The notes under the pieces were generated by a model. It did no database searches and was not told the DNA's origin. It worked only from the letters and a program-made list of their open reading frames with translations. From SAR202 cluster bacterium (GTDB lineage: Bacteria; Chloroflexota; Dehalococcoidia; Lucifugimonadales; JASMAO01), in NCBI GenBank assembly GCA_030754315.1, contig JASMAO010000182.1, positions 1 to 14,396 of the forward strand: a stretch of 14,396 bases of DNA, in the 5' to 3' direction. Shown here in pieces: positions 6,059 to 13,100 of the stretch (position 1 is the stretch's first letter; the number at the start of each line of letters is the position of its first letter). Both the position numbers and the translations under genes were made by a program.

Positions 6059-8842
6059 TCAGTTTCCTCCCGTGAGGTCAATTAAATTTTTCAGGGCATT
6101 TTCAAGCTGTGACAAGGAATCCTTCAGGTTATCTATCGTTTCCGTTACTTTGTCTATCTGGAACTGAATTGGTTCCGTGCTGTCGTTGACAGTCTCCTGA
6201 GTCGGCTGGCCTATTGCTTGACCAGCGGAATCTTTTACGTAGCCAGTAAGGGATTCTATAGCCTCCGGGATGGAGCTTTCCATAACGACTTTCTCTTGAC
6301 TTGCTAGGATCACCTGTTTTAACTCAGGGAATTCCACTCCCTCTGCTTGAAGATAGATGGGCTCAGCATACATTAAGCCCAGTTCATCACCCACGGCTAA
6401 TGGAATAACTAATAGGTTGCCTCTTATGCAGGTAGATCCTTCTTGACACCGAAGAGTCAGCCATTGGGAGATATGGGGGTCGTTATCTATCTTAGCCTCG
6501 ATTTGCTCCGGCCCGTCTACTTGCCTGTCCTTGGGGAAGTTATAGGCGACCAGTTTTCCGTAATTATCGCCGTCGTTACGTGCAGCCAGCCATCCCGCCA
6601 TTATCGGTGGTTCGTTTCTAGTGTATGGAAGAAGCAGTACGAATTCCTCGTGATCCATGCCGGGGATTTTCATTATCACATAGTAGGGCTCAACCGGCTG
6701 AAGATCACCGGTCTGGCCGAATTTTTCTGTCGGTATTCTCCAGAGATCCTCGCGGTTGTAGAAGTCTACCGGCACCTGCATATGGTACTTAATATATTTC
6801 TCGGACTGTGTTCTAAAGTAGTCTTGCGGATATCGAATGTGTTTGCGCAGCTCCTCGGGCATCGATTCCATGGGTTGGAATAGTTTCGGGAAGATGCTTT
6901 GATAAGTCTGTACGATCGGTTCAGATGGATCGGTCACGTAGAAATCCACACTACCGTTAAAGGCATCTATAGAGATTTTTACCGAGTTACGAATGTAATT
7001 GACTCCTTCTTTGGAGGGCTCAGAATACGGGTACCTACTGGCTACCGTATAAGCGTCCTGCATCCAAAATAGCCCCTTGCTGGTGGCGACAAGGTACGGA
7101 TCAGAGTCTAATTTCAGGAACGGAGCAATTGTTCCAACGCGTTCCTGGATTTCTCGACGAAACTGGAGCCGGCTTTCTTTGGTGATTTCGCCGCTGATCA
7201 AAATATTTATGTCACTGAAGTGCCACGCGAAGATGATTCGCTGAAGAATCGAGTTCAGGGGGACACCCCCTGCGCCAAAATACTTGGTACTCCGCAACAC
7301 TTCTTCTGCCGATTGGTAGTCCAACTCATCAGTGTTTGTGTTTACTATCACGTAATCCGTGGTCTTCTCACCGTAGTAGATCCGAGGATTCTCAATGAGC
7401 ATATCTGGAGTGGAATCTAGGGATGTAGAACGGACACTTATGATCCCATCGGCGGGAATGTCTTTGGCGAAGAATTCTGGTCTGCCCTCGCTGGTGAACT
7501 CAGTAACGGGACTCATTGCCAGTCCAAATCCATGGGTGTAGCGTAAGCGCGTGTTTACCCATGTTTGTGCTTCAGGGGCTAATTTTTCAGGAGCGACTTC
7601 ACGCGCGGCTAGCATTACCTGGCGGTACTTTCCGTCTATCATGTACCGGTCCACGTCGGCGTCTTTGAAGTCATAATAGGGGCGAATGAGTTGAGTTTGT
7701 CTGTAAACTGCTGCAAGTGGCCGATTGTCCCAAAGCCGAATGTTGTCAATGGTCTGCAGGTTCTCGGATATGAGTTCGGGTTTGAGGATTGGATTGGCCT
7801 CGTAAGACTGCTCGACTACGGAATCTAGGCCGAATGCGCTACGTGTGAACTCAATGTTCCTTGTTATGTAGGTTTGCTCCTTCGCAAACTCGTTTGGGTT
7901 GACTTCGAATTGTTGCATGAAGCGGGGCCAACCTACGGTAAGCATAATGGTCGCGATGACCCATAGTGCGACACCGCCTACAAGCATGCGGATCCCCTTG
8001 AGGTATGCATTGATCAATATAAGTAGGCCACTTGCTATTGCAATAATTGTTAGAATCAAGAGAGCAGGTTTTCTGGCGTTAATGTCTGTATACGCTGCCC
8101 CGAATATGGCTCCTTGGTCAGATAGCAGCAAGTCCCATCGATCGAGCCAATGTCCAAATGCGATGATAAACATCACCAAGGCTGCAATTATGGACATGTG
8201 TATTTTTAGGCCCGATGTGATCAGGAAGCCCGCGCCTCGGGAACTGTAGTTAATGAAGTAGAGGCCGAGGGATGCCAACATTACAACAACTGCAGATCCA
8301 AGCAACCAGCTTTGGATTACATTGAAGACAGGGATATTAAAGACATAAAATGACACGTCGTTGCCGAATACGGGATCGTTGATTCCGAAGGGAACCCCGC
8401 TCCAGAATTTCAAGAGTGGCTCCCATTGAGACGCTAGGAGTACTCCAAACACGACGCTTAATATTATGGAAACCAATGTAAGGCCCCACGACTTGAGCAC
8501 TCGCAAGAATTCGCGTGCGGCTATAGGGAGTGGAGTCTCTTCTAGTCCAGCCGATAGTTTATTGGCAATATACAAGTTTATTCCAAGGAAGATTCCGAAA
8601 ACGGCTCCACCTAAGAGGAAAAGCCCAACGCGGGTCAAAATAATCGTAGCGAACACTCCGCGGAATCCCAGTTCTCCGAACCAGATCCATTCGACATAGA
8701 TCCCTTTCAGGAATGAAAGAGCTATCAAGGACACGATCACTAGTGCGGCTGCAATTATCCATTTCTTACGACCGATTAGCTGATCGGGAATACGCGAGCC
8801 GAAGTCACTGGGAAAATCGAAGTCTTTTGAGGAATTTGACAT
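6059..8842 (-). CDS. UPF0182 family integral membrane protein, function unknown
   Basis: This large 927-residue membrane protein belongs to the UPF0182 family, whose function is not established. About seven hydrophobic helices lie in the first third, near residues 26-46, 63-92, 120-138, 177-198, 214-230, 258-280 and 285-305. The remaining 600 or so residues are soluble and most likely outside the cytoplasm. Family hallmarks seen are NDPVFGNDVSFYVFNIPVF (155-173), IRLWDNRPL (368-376), IRPYYDFKDADVDRY, and RYTHGFGLAMSP followed by PEFFAKDIP. The C-terminus is polar (Gln/Thr/Ser-rich) and ends in a predicted short coiled coil at about 892-922. The start ATG at 8842 has no clear Shine-Dalgarno sequence. 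The gene sits between argB (152-base gap) and argD (2-base gap), so it is likely co-transcribed with arginine genes. I assign no function; a structural or transport-related role is only one possibility. Confidence 0.9.
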   Translation of the reverse strand: MSNSSKDFDFPSDFGSRIPDQLIGRKKWIIAAALVIVSLIALSFLKGIYVEWIWFGELGFRGVFATIILTRVGLFLLGGAVFGIFLGINLYIANKLSAGLEETPLPIAAREFLRVLKSWGLTLVSIILSVVFGVLLASQWEPLLKFWSGVPFGINDPVFGNDVSFYVFNIPVFNVIQSWLLGSAVVVMLASLGLYFINYSSRGAGFLITSGLKIHMSIIAALVMFIIAFGHWLDRWDLLLSDQGAIFGAAYTDINARKPALLILTIIAIASGLLILINAYLKGIRMLVGGVALWVIATIMLTVGWPRFMQQFEVNPNEFAKEQTYITRNIEFTRSAFGLDSVVEQSYEANPILKPELISENLQTIDNIRLWDNRPLAAVYRQTQLIRPYYDFKDADVDRYMIDGKYRQVMLAAREVAPEKLAPEAQTWVNTRLRYTHGFGLAMSPVTEFTSEGRPEFFAKDIPADGIISVRSTSLDSTPDMLIENPRIYYGEKTTDYVIVNTNTDELDYQSAEEVLRSTKYFGAGGVPLNSILQRIIFAWHFSDINILISGEITKESRLQFRREIQERVGTIAPFLKLDSDPYLVATSKGLFWMQDAYTVASRYPYSEPSKEGVNYIRNSVKISIDAFNGSVDFYVTDPSEPIVQTYQSIFPKLFQPMESMPEELRKHIRYPQDYFRTQSEKYIKYHMQVPVDFYNREDLWRIPTEKFGQTGDLQPVEPYYVIMKIPGMDHEEFVLLLPYTRNEPPIMAGWLAARNDGDNYGKLVAYNFPKDRQVDGPEQIEAKIDNDPHISQWLTLRCQEGSTCIRGNLLVIPLAVGDELGLMYAEPIYLQAEGVEFPELKQVILASQEKVVMESSIPEAIESLTGYVKDSAGQAIGQPTQETVNDSTEPIQFQIDKVTETIDNLKDSLSQLENALKNLIDLTGGN

Positions 8843-8994
8843 TGTTATGTGGTTTCAGCCTGTTGAGCTACCTTTCAGTTTGAATTGAACTCCCTGTCTA
8901 CATACTTTCTAATAGGTCTAAGAGTGGGGCGGAGTCCCCTTGCGTGTGGCGAGGTGGGCGTGCAGATAGAGAGAATTGATGAAGTTTAGATACA
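8843..8994 (-). other. argB-UPF0182 spacer
   Basis: This 152-base gap is the largest within the minus-strand run. It holds a short GC hairpin, GGGG-CGGAGT-CCCC (plus-strand 8926-8939), without a T-tract. I see no convincing promoter. It could end or restart transcription between argB and the UPF0182 gene, which would split the block into two units. I cannot decide this from sequence alone. Confidence 0.25.
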
Positions 8995-9855
8995 TTAACC
9001 GACACGGGTGCCGACGCGTTCGCCGGACAGGACTTTGATTAAGATACCGGGTGCACGCCCATCAACAATATGTGTCGCCTCAACCGCGTCTGCTGCCGTG
9101 AGGCATGCCTCCAGTTTTGGGAGCATTCCACCGCCTACGATTTGAGACTGTGTGAGATCTAACGCCTGTCTTTTTGTGAGCCTTGGTATTAACCGGTGGG
9201 ATGTATCCAGCACTCCTTCCACGTCTGTAAGTAATAGAAGGTGGCGAGCAGCCAAAGACAATGCGATTGCCCCTGCCGCTGTGTCAGCGTTTATGTTGAG
9301 GAGAGGTTGATTTACGTCGTTTGGCTCCCTTATCGCTACTGGCGCTATAACCGGAACAAAACCTGCGTTTATGATGGCTTTTATGGGTGCTGTATCAACC
9401 CTGGATATCTTGCCCACAAATCCCAACTCTGGGTTCAATATGTTAGCGTGAAGGATGCCACCATCCACTCCAGACAGGCCGATTGCTTTGCCTCCAAGTG
9501 AGTCCAAGGATGCCACGATCCCCTTGTTTACGACACCTGTAAGTACGGCTATGACGATGTCTAAGCTTGTTGCATCCGTTACGCGTAATCCGCGAACGAA
9601 CCGGGGTCTCACTCCTTGGCGCCCCATCCATTCTGAGATTACTTTGCCGCCTCCGTGCACTAGCACTGGCTGGTAACCTTGCTGTTGTAAGTTCACCACA
9701 TCGCGGATAATGGTAGCCTTCTCGCCAAAAGTGCTGCCGCCTATTTTAACCACTATGGTTCCACGATGAGTGGATGTTTTTCCCGAGTAGGGCTCACGCC
9801 CTGTTCTATTTGACGCCTCGGAGGAATCTTCCAAATAGTGATATTGTTGGTTCAT
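8995..9855 (-). CDS. argB: Acetylglutamate kinase
   Basis: ArgB phosphorylates N-acetylglutamate with ATP, the second step of arginine synthesis and the usual point of arginine feedback in cyclic pathways. The protein belongs to the amino acid kinase fold. Seen are VVKIGGS (35-41, Lys37), LVHGGGKVIS (65-74), RGLRVTD (88-94), NINADTAAG (187-195) and GGGMLPKLEA (241-250). Its 286 residues include an N-terminal extension of about 31 residues before the kinase core. It is hydrophilic and has no hydrophobic segment. In arginine-sensitive ArgB proteins an N-terminal helix mediates hexamer formation, but this one looks less helical (many Ser, Thr, Gly). The start ATG at 9855 has no visible ribosome site and no better in-frame start exists, so the N-terminus is somewhat uncertain. 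The gene follows argJ after 69 bases. Confidence 0.93.
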   Translation of the reverse strand: MNQQYHYLEDSSEASNRTGREPYSGKTSTHRGTIVVKIGGSTFGEKATIIRDVVNLQQQGYQPVLVHGGGKVISEWMGRQGVRPRFVRGLRVTDATSLDIVIAVLTGVVNKGIVASLDSLGGKAIGLSGVDGGILHANILNPELGFVGKISRVDTAPIKAIINAGFVPVIAPVAIREPNDVNQPLLNINADTAAGAIALSLAARHLLLLTDVEGVLDTSHRLIPRLTKRQALDLTQSQIVGGGMLPKLEACLTAADAVEATHIVDGRAPGILIKVLSGERVGTRVG

Positions 9856-9881
9856 GAGAGTCTAGAATCGAATAGAAATTT

Positions 9882-9915
9882 AGAGACGTTGTTTAGGAAT
9901 GGCATATTCGTCTCT
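9882..9915. repeat. Inverted repeat in argJ-argB spacer
   Basis: AGAGACG at 9882-9888 is the exact reverse complement of CGTCTCT at 9909-9915, with 20 bases between them. In the minus-strand transcript this forms a 7-base-pair stem between the argJ stop and the argB start. There is no T-run after it, so it is not an obvious terminator. A processing site, mRNA-stabilising hairpin or regulator site is possible. Confidence 0.35.
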
Positions 9916-9924
9916 TCGCCCTGA

Positions 9925-11133
9925 CTATGTGCTATATGCAGAGTTGAAGGTCACGTATTCTTCAGTCAGATCGCAGCCCCAAGCGGTTGCAGATGAATCT
10001 CCAGCACCGACGTTCACCGTAAGTTTTACTTCCGGGACACTCATCGCACTAACTACAGCGTCCTTCAGGTAAGGAATTGCTACACCCTGATGGACGATAT
10101 GAATCTCGTTAATGAAAATGTCTACGTTGGATTCATCGAATTCGATGCCACTCTTACCGAGCCCCATCATGATACGTCCCCAGTTTGGATCACGGCCATG
10201 TACCATTGACTTTACGAGGAGAGATGACGCGATTGTTCTCGCTGCTGTCCTGGCATCAGCCAGGTTGTGAGCGCCGTACACAGTAACCTCTAATAGCCGT
10301 TGAGCTCCTTCGCCATCGCGTACCAACTCCTTGGCCAACTCCGTGCAAACGTAGTCAAGTCCGCCTTGGAAGGCGAGTGCCTCTTTGCTCCCTTTCTTGA
10401 TGACGTTTCCTCCAGCTGCAGCGTTGGCGAGAACCAGAACTGTGTCATTGGTACTCTGGTCGCCGTCCACGTCAATCATATTGAAAGAGAGATCCACGGC
10501 TTTTCTCAATGCTTGATCAAGAAAATCGGGCTCTACTTTTGCGTCAGTTGCTATGAATGCAAGCATCGTTGCCATATTGGGATGGATCATACCAACACCC
10601 TTGGCAGCTCCTCCAAAGACTATTTTGGTGCCATCTATGTCCACTGACACGGCCAGTTCTTTGGGGTGAGTGTCAGTGGTCATAATCGTGCGTGCAAAAT
10701 CGTGCCCGCCATTCGATGTCACTTCGATGTTGCCTATATTTTGCCTGACTAAGGCCATTGGCAGTTCGACTCCGATCATTCCTGTGCTGGCTACTAGCAT
10801 GTTTTCTTGGGAGGCGTTTACGTGGTCTGCTGCCAGCGATGTCATTTCCTCTGCATCTTTTAGACCGACGTCACCGACGCAGCAATTTGCACAACCGCTA
10901 TTGACTACTACACCTTGAGCAGTTTGCTTGCTTGCTCTCGACTTAGTTAGCTTAACGGAAGGGGAAATGACCTTGTTTGTAGTATATGTCCCCGCGACTG
11001 TAGCTTCATGTTCAGAGAAAAGAATGCCCAGATCGAGGGCATCCTCCCCAGATGTCTTGATACCGGCATGTATTCCACCGGCTAGGAATCCTCTTGCCGA
11101 GGTAACACTGCCATTTTGAATTAGCTCTATCAT
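9925..11133 (-). CDS. argJ: Bifunctional ornithine acetyltransferase / N-acetylglutamate synthase
   Basis: ArgJ moves the acetyl group from N-acetylornithine to glutamate, closing the cyclic arginine pathway. Bifunctional forms also use acetyl-CoA. The 402-residue precursor cleaves itself into two chains before the nucleophilic threonine, here Thr189 in KGVGMIHPNMATMLAF. Also typical are FSEHEATVAGTYTTNKV near 39-55, VNSGCAN (77-83), STGMIGVELPM (116-126), HGRDPNWGRIMMGLG, and the C-terminal SATAWGCDLTEEYV. The oxyanion-region segment usually reading NSGNANACTG is NSGCANCCVG here, with three cysteines. The start ATG at 11133 has no Shine-Dalgarno sequence. It is the first gene of the minus-strand block and is divergent from the GlcG-like gene, with promoter-like elements between them. 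No argC precedes it, unlike the common argCJBD order. Whether it is mono- or bifunctional cannot be told from sequence. Confidence 0.94.
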   Translation of the reverse strand: MIELIQNGSVTSARGFLAGGIHAGIKTSGEDALDLGILFSEHEATVAGTYTTNKVISPSVKLTKSRASKQTAQGVVVNSGCANCCVGDVGLKDAEEMTSLAADHVNASQENMLVASTGMIGVELPMALVRQNIGNIEVTSNGGHDFARTIMTTDTHPKELAVSVDIDGTKIVFGGAAKGVGMIHPNMATMLAFIATDAKVEPDFLDQALRKAVDLSFNMIDVDGDQSTNDTVLVLANAAAGGNVIKKGSKEALAFQGGLDYVCTELAKELVRDGEGAQRLLEVTVYGAHNLADARTAARTIASSLLVKSMVHGRDPNWGRIMMGLGKSGIEFDESNVDIFINEIHIVHQGVAIPYLKDAVVSAMSVPEVKLTVNVGAGDSSATAWGCDLTEEYVTFNSAYST

Positions 11134-11160
11134 TTGATCAGTGCTAGTAACTCAATTGAA

Positions 11161-11190
11161 CTTATATATGGGAATTAAAAGGACTGCCAA
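11161..11190 (-). promoter_or_regulatory. Candidate proximal promoter for argJ
   Basis: On the minus strand, TTGGCA (plus-strand 11185-11190) and TATAAG (plus-strand 11161-11166) are spaced by 18 bases, each one mismatch from the sigma-70-type consensus. Transcription would start about 20-25 bases before the argJ ATG, giving a short leader without a ribosome site. An 8-base palindrome, TCAATTGA (11152-11159), lies just downstream and could bind a regulator, but it does not match an ARG box well. Confidence 0.4.
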
Positions 11191-11224
11191 GCAAGTCACA
11201 CAGGGGCAGTAAGGAGACTACGGG

Positions 11225-11233
11225 ATTATAGCA
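11225..11233 (-). promoter_or_regulatory. Candidate distal extended -10 promoter for argJ
   Basis: On the minus strand the sequence reads TGCTATAAT, a perfect -10 hexamer with the extended TGn element. No good -35 sits 16-18 bases upstream, which extended -10 promoters can tolerate. It would give a leader of roughly 85 bases ahead of argJ. Confidence 0.45.
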
Positions 11234-11271
11234 TAGAGAGCGGAGCCAGGCGATCAGATTAGAGGCGGGAT

Positions 11272-11299
11272 TTGACATGGAAGCGTGTGAGGTTAGAAT
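11272..11299 (+). promoter_or_regulatory. Candidate sigma-70-type promoter for the GlcG-like gene
   Basis: TTGACA (11272-11277, perfect -35) is followed after 16 bases by TAGAAT (11294-11299, five of six to the -10 consensus). Transcription would start near 11306, about 40 bases ahead of the ATG at 11347. AGGGAG at 11335-11340 serves as ribosome site. Confidence 0.6.
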
Positions 11300-11346
11300 C
11301 AGGTTCAACGATTTTCCCAATTTGATATCACTTTAGGGAGTAACTT

Positions 11347-11745
11347 ATGGCAAACGTGACGTTGGAAGAAGCGAACAGGATTTGTGACGCGGCCATAGCT
11401 AAGGCCACTGAGATTGGAGTAAAAGTGTCTATTTCTGTGGTTGATTCGGGCACTAATCTGATGGCTATGAAACGGATGGATGGCGCTATTATGTTAGGTG
11501 TCGAGGGGAGCCGTGGGAAAGCTGTTGCGTCGGCACTATTTGGAATGCCAAGCAGCGAACTAGAGGATCGTGCGGATCGACCCGTTTTCCGCGCGCTGAT
11601 GACGCAAATGGGTGGACGCTTCATCATGGGTATTGGTGCGGTCCCCATAATCAAGGATGGTGAAGTAATTGGTGCGTGTGGAGTAGGCGGTGCCAGTGGT
11701 GAAGAGGATGAACAATGCGCAAATGCAGGTATCTCGGCTTTGTAG
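11347..11745 (+). CDS. GlcG/HbpS-like protein (DUF336 family)
   Basis: This is a 132-residue cytosolic-looking protein with no signal peptide. The pattern VSISVVDSGTNLMAMKRMDGA (27-47), SRGKAVASALFGMPSS (55-70) and GRFIMGIGAVPIIKDGEVIGACGVGGASGEEDEQCANAG (90-128) is that of the GlcG/HbpS/PduO C-terminal family. Its known members bind haem or cobalamin-related ligands or accompany glycolate and propanediol genes. The exact role here is unknown. The full family length is present, and no cofactor ligand can be named with confidence. The start ATG at 11347 is supported by AGGGAG six bases upstream and a good promoter. It is divergent from argJ, and the triple RidA gene follows after 116 bases on the same strand. 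Confidence 0.85.
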   Translation: MANVTLEEANRICDAAIAKATEIGVKVSISVVDSGTNLMAMKRMDGAIMLGVEGSRGKAVASALFGMPSSELEDRADRPVFRALMTQMGGRFIMGIGAVPIIKDGEVIGACGVGGASGEEDEQCANAGISAL

Positions 11746-11823
11746 AGAAAATATAACTTAACCGAATGATTGTCTGAGAGGGTGAGCGTTTTGGTATTAA
11801 GCTGTAGTTTATCAGGCTAAATC

Positions 11824-11848
11824 CCCTCCCTGTTTTTGGCAGGTAGGG
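11824..11848 (+). promoter_or_regulatory. Leader hairpin upstream of the triple RidA gene
   Basis: CCCTCCCTG (11824-11832) pairs with CAGGTAGGG (11840-11848) at eight of nine positions, with a 7-base loop (TTTTTGG). It ends three bases before the AGGAGG ribosome site (11851-11856). CCTCC at 11825-11829 in the left arm could instead pair with GGAGG (11852-11856), so two exclusive folds are conceivable. There is no T-run after it, so it is not a standard terminator. Confidence 0.45.
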
Positions 11849-11850
11849 TC

Positions 11851-11856
11851 AGGAGG
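11851..11856 (+). promoter_or_regulatory. Shine-Dalgarno site deciding a GTG start
   Basis: AGGAGG lies five bases before GTG at 11862, the start that opens the long triple RidA frame. An ATG at 11860 overlaps it in another frame but stops after 16 codons, so GTG is the better start. Confidence 0.75.
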
Positions 11857-11861
11857 TCGAT

Positions 11862-13100
11862 GTGGCACATAGACGTATCAGGACGGGTAATACAAAAGGC
11901 GGATATCTGATGCCCAAGGTGGACTTTGGTGCGAGCTCTATGGTGATTGGGGGTGATCAGATCTTTCTCGGTGGTTCAACAGGTTTAACAATCGATGGCA
12001 AACGATTTGTGGGCGAGGGAGATCCAGCGGCCCAAGCTGAGGCCGCCATACTTAACGTTAAGGTGCTTTTGGAAGAAGCAGGGTCAAGTATAGAAGACAT
12101 ATGTATGATTACCCCATATACCACCGAGCACGCTTATCGATCAGAAGTTTATCCGGTTATCGCGCGTCATCTAAAAGGAGTCAAGCCGGTTTCTACGGGA
12201 CTTGTTGTGAAGTCTCTTGCTGAACCATACATAGATTTTGAGATTGACGTATGGGCGGTAATTCCCACTGATCCAAAGAAGGGCCATGACAGATTCCATC
12301 TGGTTAATGCTAAGGGCGGATATCTGATGCCTCAACTGGATTTCGAGAATGCGAAAGTTGTTCGGGCGAACAATCACGTTTTCCTTCAGGGTCAAACGGG
12401 ACTTACGCTTGAGGGGGATGGGTTTGTTGGAGATGGAAATCCTGCGGCACAAACCGAAAAGGCCATGGAAAATGTTCGTGAATTGCTCAAGGGAGCAGGA
12501 GCGAAACTAGAAGATATCTGCAAGGTGACGACCTATGTCACGGATGCGTCGTTCCGTAAAGAGGTGTACCCCGTTCTTGCAAAGCATCTGAAGGGGGTGG
12601 CACCGGTCTCTACTGGGATTGTTGTCAAGGCACTTGCACGGCCTGAGTTGAACTTCGAAATTGATGTTTTTGCTATGACTTCACCCAACAATGGAACAGG
12701 GCACGAGCGTTTTCGGCCTTCACCACCAAACTATCTGCCTAGTTTGGACTACACTCTGAGCAAGGCGGTAAGGGCCGGCAACTTCGTGTTTCTACAGGGC
12801 CAAACTGGTCTTGCTCTAGATGGGAGTGGGCTTATTGGTCGAGGTGATCCTGCTGCGCAAGCTGAACGAGCCATGCAAAACGTAAAAGAATTGTTAGAGG
12901 AAGTAGGATCAGGTATCCAAGACATCTGTAAAATCACACCTTATGTCACGGAGCAATCTTACCGGGCGGCAGTCTATCCAGTGATTGATCATTATCTCAA
13001 GGGCGTAAATCCCACCTCAACTGGAATAGTCGCCAAAGCTCTGGCTGCCCCGGAACTTGACTTTGAGATAGATGTGTTTGCGGTGATTCCAGAAGATTAA
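11862..13100 (+). CDS. Triple RidA/YjgF-domain protein (single-chain pseudotrimer)
   Basis: This 412-residue protein is made of three tandem RidA (YjgF/YER057c/UK114) domains, roughly residues 1-137, 142-276 and 281-412. Each carries a YLMP or YLP start, a FLxGxTGL strand (36-42, 175-181, 312-318), a DPAAQAE or NPAAQTE helix, EDIC/QDIC plus TPY or TTY, a VYPV helix and a FEIDV end (Glu127, 266, 402). RidA proteins are about 130 residues and form homotrimers with active sites between subunits, so one chain could build a whole trimer. The arginine that RidA enzymes use on 2-aminoacrylate (Arg105 in E. coli) is replaced by Ser or Thr in an STG motif in all repeats (111-113, 250-252, 386-388), so imine deamination is unlikely. 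No transit peptide or membrane segment is present. It may share a transcript with the GlcG-like gene. The true substrate is unknown. Confidence 0.9.
   Translation: MAHRRIRTGNTKGGYLMPKVDFGASSMVIGGDQIFLGGSTGLTIDGKRFVGEGDPAAQAEAAILNVKVLLEEAGSSIEDICMITPYTTEHAYRSEVYPVIARHLKGVKPVSTGLVVKSLAEPYIDFEIDVWAVIPTDPKKGHDRFHLVNAKGGYLMPQLDFENAKVVRANNHVFLQGQTGLTLEGDGFVGDGNPAAQTEKAMENVRELLKGAGAKLEDICKVTTYVTDASFRKEVYPVLAKHLKGVAPVSTGIVVKALARPELNFEIDVFAMTSPNNGTGHERFRPSPPNYLPSLDYTLSKAVRAGNFVFLQGQTGLALDGSGLIGRGDPAAQAERAMQNVKELLEEVGSGIQDICKITPYVTEQSYRAAVYPVIDHYLKGVNPTSTGIVAKALAAPELDFEIDVFAVIPED
11898..12914 (+). repeat. Intragenic triplication of the RidA unit
   Basis: Repeat units are readable at DNA level in places. 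An identical run GGCGGATATCTGATGCC begins at 11898 and again at 12315, a spacing of 417 bases or 139 codons. The segments starting CAGGG at 12387 and 12795 (408 bases apart) match closely. Elsewhere the copies have diverged, with similarity mainly in protein, so the triplication is old. Units 2 and 3 look closer to each other in the FLQGQTGL region, while units 1 and 2 share the GGYLMP entry. Confidence 0.7.

Noticed and set aside
8926..8939. GGGG-CCCC hairpin as a rho-independent terminator after argB
   Set aside because: Only four pairs and no T-run on the minus strand, so I kept it as a remark on the spacer only.
11152..11159. TCAATTGA as an ArgR binding box
   Set aside because: Eight bases of palindrome only; it does not match the longer ARG box pattern, and no second copy was seen next to it.
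11328..11654. 108-codon minus-strand open frame opposite the GlcG-like gene
   Set aside because: It lies antisense to a clear DUF336 protein, and its composition (Ser, Pro, Ile, Arg-rich) is that of a shadow frame.
11860..11910. ATG start overlapping the GTG of the triple RidA gene
   Set aside because: Its frame stops after 16 codons and gives no RidA sequence, while GTG at 11862 has ideal spacing to AGGAGG.
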